A stretch of DNA of 64,000 nucleotides, from NCBI GenBank assembly GCA_036843405.1, contig DAITSJ010000001.1:62001-126000 (forward strand). The letters are read 5' to 3'. This stretch comes from DGNJ01 sp002388905 (GTDB lineage: Bacteria; Pseudomonadota; Gammaproteobacteria; Pseudomonadales; Porticoccaceae). The position numbers were made by a program, and so were the translations under genes. The notes under the pieces were generated by a model. The model saw nothing but the letters and a program-made list of their open reading frames with translations. It made no database searches and was not told the DNA's origin. How positions within the stretch are numbered: position 1 is the first letter of the stretch; each line of letters opens with the position of its first letter. Shown in pieces: positions 60,147 through 64,000 of this stretch.

Positions 60147-61070
60147 ATGACTCTAAACGAACTGCGCTACATCGTCACCCTCGCCCAGGAACAGCATTTC
60201 GGCCAGGCTGCGGACCGTTGTCACGTGAGCCAGCCCACGCTCAGCATCGCCGTCAAGAAGCTGGAGCAGGAACTTGGCGTCGACCTGTTCGAGCGATCCA
60301 AGAACAAGGTCAGCATGACGCCCACCGGCGAACTGGTGATTGCCCAGGCCCAGCGTGTTCTCGAAGAAGCGTCGCGCATCCAGGATATCGCCGCCTCCGG
60401 CAAGGATCAGCTCAACAGCCCGTTGCGGGTCGGGGCGATTTTTACCATAGGCCCCTATCTGTTTCCCCAGTTCATCCCCAGGCTCCGGGAACTGACGCCC
60501 AACATGCCCCTGGTGGTGGAGGAAAGCTACACCGCCACATTGCGCAAGCGCTTGCGCAACGGCGACCTGGACGTAATCATCATCGCCCTGCCCTTCACCG
60601 AGCCCGACGTGGTCACCCAGCCCCTCTACACCGAGCCGTTCGTGGTGCTGATGCCGGACAATCACCCCCTGGCCAGGCGCAAGGCGATCAGGGCCGGGGA
60701 CCTGGACAACGAGAACGTACTGATGCTCGGCGAGGGCCACTGCTTCCGGGACCAGGTCCTGGAGGCCCTGCCCAACCTGGCAACCACCCAGGGGCGGGAA
60801 AGCGGCCGGGGTGTGCGCACCGATACCGAGGGCAGCTCCCTGGAAACCATGCGTATTATGGTGGCCAGTGGCATGGGTATTACCATCCTGCCCCTGTCCG
60901 CGGTGCTGGGCACCCAGAATAAGCTCCAGAACCTGGTGACCCGACCCTTCGAAAAACCGCAACCCTGCCGCACCGCGGCCCTGGCCTGGCGGGCCAGTTT
61001 CCCCCGGCACAAGGCTATCGACGCCCTGCGGGACGCCATCGTCAGCACCCGATTCCCGGGGCTCGAATAA
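60147..61070 (+). CDS. oxyR: LysR-type regulator OxyR lacking the second redox cysteine
   Basis: Peroxide-responsive activator of 307 residues with an N-terminal helix-turn-helix (HFGQAADRCHVSQPTLSIAV) and the OxyR regulatory domain. The peroxidatic cysteine is present as Cys199 in GEGHCFRDQVLEAL, but the residue corresponding to Cys208 of E. coli is Leu208. Other segments (GSSLETMRIMVASGMGITIL, PLSAV) are intact. ATG 60147 fits the family. Such a protein cannot form the Cys199-Cys208 disulfide; a one-cysteine mechanism, as described for Deinococcus OxyR, is one alternative. recG follows after 13 bases. Confidence 0.92.
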   Translation: MTLNELRYIVTLAQEQHFGQAADRCHVSQPTLSIAVKKLEQELGVDLFERSKNKVSMTPTGELVIAQAQRVLEEASRIQDIAASGKDQLNSPLRVGAIFTIGPYLFPQFIPRLRELTPNMPLVVEESYTATLRKRLRNGDLDVIIIALPFTEPDVVTQPLYTEPFVVLMPDNHPLARRKAIRAGDLDNENVLMLGEGHCFRDQVLEALPNLATTQGRESGRGVRTDTEGSSLETMRIMVASGMGITILPLSAVLGTQNKLQNLVTRPFEKPQPCRTAALAWRASFPRHKAIDALRDAIVSTRFPGLE

Positions 61071-61083
61071 TTCGCCGGCCGCC

Positions 61084-63165
61084 ATGACCGAACAGGCTCT
61101 CGATCAGACACCGGTGACCCGCCTGCGGGGTGTGGGCACCCAGCTTCAGGCCAGGCTGACGAAACTGGGCATCGCCACCGTCCAGGATGTGCTTTTTCAC
61201 CTGCCCCTGCGCTACATGGACCGGACCCGGCTGACCCCCATCGGCGCCATGCAGCCCAACACCGAGGTGGTGATCGAGGGCACCGTCCGGGCCTGCGACG
61301 TCGCCTTCGGGCGCCGGCGCAGCCTGGTCTGCAAGCTCCAGGACGACACCGGCACCACCAGCCTGCGCTTTTTCCATTTTTCCCAGGCTCAGAAGAACAA
61401 TCTGCGTCCCGGCACCCGTCTGCGCTGTTTCGGCGAGGTGCGCCCGGGCCGTGCCGGCCTGGAGCTCTACCACCCGGAGTACCAATTCCTGGACGGCCCG
61501 GCGCCGGCGCCCCTTGAACAATCCCTGACACCTGTCTATCCCGCCACCGAGGGCCTCGCCCAGCAGCGTTTGCGCACCATCGCCGGGCAGGCTCTGGAAA
61601 TGCTTGCCGAGGGCAGGCTGCCCGACCTGTTGCCGGCGGAACTCGCCGGCGGCCACCGGCGTCCCGACCTGATCGCGGCTCTGCGCTATCTGCACCGCCC
61701 GCCCAGGGACGCCGATCTCGACCTGATTGCCCGCGGCGAACACCCGGCCCAGCAGCGGCTGGCCTTCGAGGAGCTGCTCGCCCATCACCTGAGCCTCCAG
61801 CGCCTGCGCCGGCAGATCCGCCAGCTCCCGGCACTGCCCCTGCGCCGTGACAAAACCCTGGAAGCGGACTTTCTGGCGACGCTGCCCTTCGCGCTCACGG
61901 GGGCCCAGCGCCGTGTCGCCGACGAGGTCGCACAAGACCTGGCCAGGCCATTGCCGATGCTGCGCCTGGTGCAGGGGGATGTGGGGTCCGGCAAGACCGT
62001 GGTGGCGGCCCTGGCGGCCTTGTCCGCCATCGGCAACGGTGCCCAGGCGGCGGTGATGGCACCCACGGAAATTCTCGCCGGCCAGCACCGGCATAACTTC
62101 GAAACCTGGCTGGCGCCGCTGGGGCTGCGCATCGCCTGGCTCACCGGCAGGCTCAGGGGCAAGGCCCGGGAAATGCAGATGGCGGCCATCGCCGACGGCA
62201 GTGCCAACCTGATAGTGGGCACCCACGCGCTGTTCCAGGAAGGCGTGATCTTCCACAACCTGGGCCTGACCATCATCGACGAACAGCACCGTTTCGGTGT
62301 CCACCAGCGCCTGGCCCTGCGCCAGAAGGGCAAGGACGGCACCGTGCCCCACCAGCTGATCATGACCGCCACCCCCATTCACCGTACCCTGGCCATGAGT
62401 GCCTACGCGGACCTGGATGTCTCGGTGATCGACGAATTGCCGCCGGGGCGCACACCGGTCAATACCGTCGCCATCAGCGACCAGCGCCGCGGCGATGTGG
62501 TGGAACGTGTCCGCACCGCCTGCACGGCCGGCCGCCAGGCGTACTGGGTCTGCACCCTGATCGAGGAATCGGACGTACTGGAAGCCCAGGCGGCGGAGGC
62601 CACCGCCGATGAACTGCACCTGCTGCTCCCCGGCCTGCGTATCGGCCTGGTGCACGGACGCCTCAAGCCGCCCCAGAAGGAAAAGGTCATGGCCCTGTTC
62701 AAGGCCGGGGAACTCGATCTGCTGGTTGCCACCACGGTGATCGAGGTGGGCGTCGACGTGCCCAATGCCAGTCTTATGGTCATCGAGAACCCCGAGCGCC
62801 TGGGCCTGGCCCAACTGCACCAGCTCCGGGGCCGGGTCGGACGCGGCAGCGCCGAGAGTCACTGTGTGCTGCTCTACGGCACCCCCCTGTCGCGGCAATC
62901 CCGGGAACGTATCCGCACCATGCGGCAAACCAATGACGGCTTCGCCATTGCCGAGAAGGATCTGGCCCTGCGCGGGCCGGGCGAAGTCCTGGGCACCCGG
63001 CAAACGGGGGAACTGGACCTGCGCATCGCCGACCTGCAGCGGGACGCGCACCTGCTCGGCAGCGTCAAGGAAGCCGCGACCAGGCTGCTCAGCGAGCATC
63101 CCCAGCGGGCGGCCGCATTGATACGCCGCTGGATAGGCGACAAGGAACGTTTCGTCCAGGCGTGA
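61084..63165 (+). CDS. recG: ATP-dependent DNA helicase RecG
   Basis: Branch-migrating helicase that reverses stalled replication forks and processes R-loops. The 693-residue protein has the N-terminal wedge domain (TRLRGVGTQLQARLTKLGI, DVLFHLPLRYMDR), Walker A QGDVGSGKTVVA near residue 299, the DEQH box LTIIDEQHRFGVHQR near 397, MTATPIHRT, and QLRGRVGRGS. Full length. It follows oxyR closely, the order known from Pseudomonas. Confidence 0.97.
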   Translation: MTEQALDQTPVTRLRGVGTQLQARLTKLGIATVQDVLFHLPLRYMDRTRLTPIGAMQPNTEVVIEGTVRACDVAFGRRRSLVCKLQDDTGTTSLRFFHFSQAQKNNLRPGTRLRCFGEVRPGRAGLELYHPEYQFLDGPAPAPLEQSLTPVYPATEGLAQQRLRTIAGQALEMLAEGRLPDLLPAELAGGHRRPDLIAALRYLHRPPRDADLDLIARGEHPAQQRLAFEELLAHHLSLQRLRRQIRQLPALPLRRDKTLEADFLATLPFALTGAQRRVADEVAQDLARPLPMLRLVQGDVGSGKTVVAALAALSAIGNGAQAAVMAPTEILAGQHRHNFETWLAPLGLRIAWLTGRLRGKAREMQMAAIADGSANLIVGTHALFQEGVIFHNLGLTIIDEQHRFGVHQRLALRQKGKDGTVPHQLIMTATPIHRTLAMSAYADLDVSVIDELPPGRTPVNTVAISDQRRGDVVERVRTACTAGRQAYWVCTLIEESDVLEAQAAEATADELHLLLPGLRIGLVHGRLKPPQKEKVMALFKAGELDLLVATTVIEVGVDVPNASLMVIENPERLGLAQLHQLRGRVGRGSAESHCVLLYGTPLSRQSRERIRTMRQTNDGFAIAEKDLALRGPGEVLGTRQTGELDLRIADLQRDAHLLGSVKEAATRLLSEHPQRAAALIRRWIGDKERFVQA

Positions 63166-63301
63166 GCCCCCATGGACAGGCCCACTGTTTGCGCCTAGCA
63201 TTTATGGCCAGTGGCGAACCGTTTTTCCAGCGGCGAGCGTCACCGGCGATCACCCGCACCCCACCAGCCCGGGCTTTTCCCGGACACAGGAGACAGGCAC
63301 C

Positions 63302-64000
63302 ATGCCCCAGCGTAAAACAGCTTTGATAACCGGTTCGACCAGTGGCATTGGCCTGGGTATGGCCCGGGCCCTGGCCAACGCCGGCTTCAACATCATGCTC
63401 AACGGCCTGGGCGACGCCGACGAGATCGAGCGCACCCGGAAAACGCTGGCGGCGGATTCAGGCGTGGACGTGGGATTTCACGGCGCCGACATGACCCGGC
63501 CCGGGGAAATCGCCGACCTGGTGACAACCACCCGGGAACGGTTCGGCTCGGTGGACGTCCTGGTCAACAATGCCGGCATACAGCATGTGGCCGCCATTGA
63601 GGAATTTCCCGTCGACAAGTGGGACAACATCATCGCCATCAACCTCAGTTCATCCTTCCACACGATTCATCACGCCGTGCCCCTGATGAAGGATGCGGGC
63701 TGGGGACGCATTATCAACCTCGCTTCGGCCCACGCGCTGGTGGCGTCCCCCTACAAATCCGCCTATGTCGCCGCCAAGCACGGGGTCGCCGGCCTCACCA
63801 AGACCGTGGCGTTGGAGGTTGCCGAGCACAACATCACCTGCAACGCCATCTGTCCCGCCTATGTCTGGACACCCCTGGTGGAGAACCAGATTGCCGATAC
63901 CGCCCGGGTCCGGGGCATCAGCGAGGACGAGGTCAAGCGGGATGTCCTGCTCGCCGCCCAGCCCACCAAATCCTTCGTCACCGTCGAGGAAATCGGCGAG
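63302..64000 (+). CDS. 3-hydroxybutyrate dehydrogenase, 3'-truncated by window edge
   Basis: NAD-dependent short-chain dehydrogenase, open to the right edge; 233 residues are visible of about 260. It has the nucleotide motif ALITGSTSGIGLGMARALAN, VNNAGIQHVAAIEE, the catalytic Ser and Tyr-Lys in LASAHALVASPYKSAYVAAK, and NAICPAYVWTPLVENQI, which is typical of bacterial BdhA/PHB-linked enzymes. AGGAG stands nine bases before ATG 63302. Oxidation of 3-hydroxybutyrate to acetoacetate in poly-hydroxybutyrate turnover is the likely role. Confidence 0.9.
   Translation, partial: MPQRKTALITGSTSGIGLGMARALANAGFNIMLNGLGDADEIERTRKTLAADSGVDVGFHGADMTRPGEIADLVTTTRERFGSVDVLVNNAGIQHVAAIEEFPVDKWDNIIAINLSSSFHTIHHAVPLMKDAGWGRIINLASAHALVASPYKSAYVAAKHGVAGLTKTVALEVAEHNITCNAICPAYVWTPLVENQIADTARVRGISEDEVKRDVLLAAQPTKSFVTVEEIGE

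Noticed and set aside
61042..63201. Long open frame (about 720 codons) on the minus strand opposite recG
   Set aside because: recG is unmistakable on the plus strand; the antisense frame has no domain and no ribosome site.
1..64000. tRNA, rRNA, CRISPR, insertion sequence, toxin-antitoxin or defence genes
   Set aside because: I looked through all intergenic stretches and gene products and saw none that could be supported.

Overview
The window is a gene-dense, GC-rich bacterial chromosome segment carrying 65 recognisable protein genes, two of them cut by the window edges (pyk at the left, a 3-hydroxybutyrate dehydrogenase at the right). I saw no rRNA, tRNA, CRISPR array, insertion sequence or prophage, and no stretch longer than about 270 bases lacks a gene. 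The gene content (Crc-like protein, SlmA, FtsE/X, RpoH, LpxR-like and DsbB proteins) and gene order point to a Gammaproteobacterium. The order rpmG-rpmB-radC-coaBC-algC-argB-slmA-pyrE-crc-rph-yicC-gmk-rpoZ-spoT-ridA-oxyR-recG, and the blocks metX-metW-DUF4426-rdgB-hemW, ppx/trxA-rho-ubiD and ftsY-ftsE-ftsX-rpoH, resemble those known from Pseudomonas and relatives. I do not assign a genus.

Layout. 1-5.2 kb: pyruvate kinase end, then a methionine and nucleotide-hygiene operon (metX, metW, DUF4426, rdgB, hemW). 5.3-7.5 kb: accessory genes (ArsM-like and FkbM methyltransferases) beside a REP element. 7.5-13.3 kb: TVP38/disulfide-oxidoreductase fusion, ppx, trxA, rho. 13.3-19 kb: DUF2784, ubiD, a three-gene peptidoglycan cluster, ogt. 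19-23.3 kb: RND efflux pair. 23.4-29 kb: envelope-lipid cluster (PAP2 phosphatase, MJ1255-type glycosyltransferase, LpxH-like hydrolase, LpxR-like deacylase), mgtC, ugd. 29-33.1 kb: small unknown gene, gshA, acpH, dsbB, diguanylate cyclase. 33.2-39 kb, minus strand: FKBP lipoprotein, trmB, DUF423, rpoH, ftsX, ftsE, ftsY. 39.1-41.6 kb: rsmD, coaD, mutM, a lone exbD. 41.7-63.2 kb: the Pseudomonas-like block listed above, with hrpB, a PLDc_N membrane protein, a limonene-epoxide-hydrolase-like protein and an NAD(P)-binding epimerase-like protein inserted. 63.3-64 kb: start of a poly-hydroxybutyrate-type dehydrogenase.

Most of the window is core housekeeping. I did not find a clear new defence or mobile system. 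The observations most worth following are: an OxyR that keeps Cys199 but has Leu at position 208; a membrane-domain/disulfide-reductase fusion; a Crc homologue that lost exonuclease catalytic residues; a near-perfect sigma-E-type promoter in front of rpoH; an envelope-lipid operon behind a 30-base inverted repeat; an ExbD with no ExbB partner nearby; and an AlgC with a two-helix membrane-anchored N-terminal domain directly abutting coaBC where dut would be expected. Tight convergent gene ends (4-16 bases, or overlapping) occur at several places.
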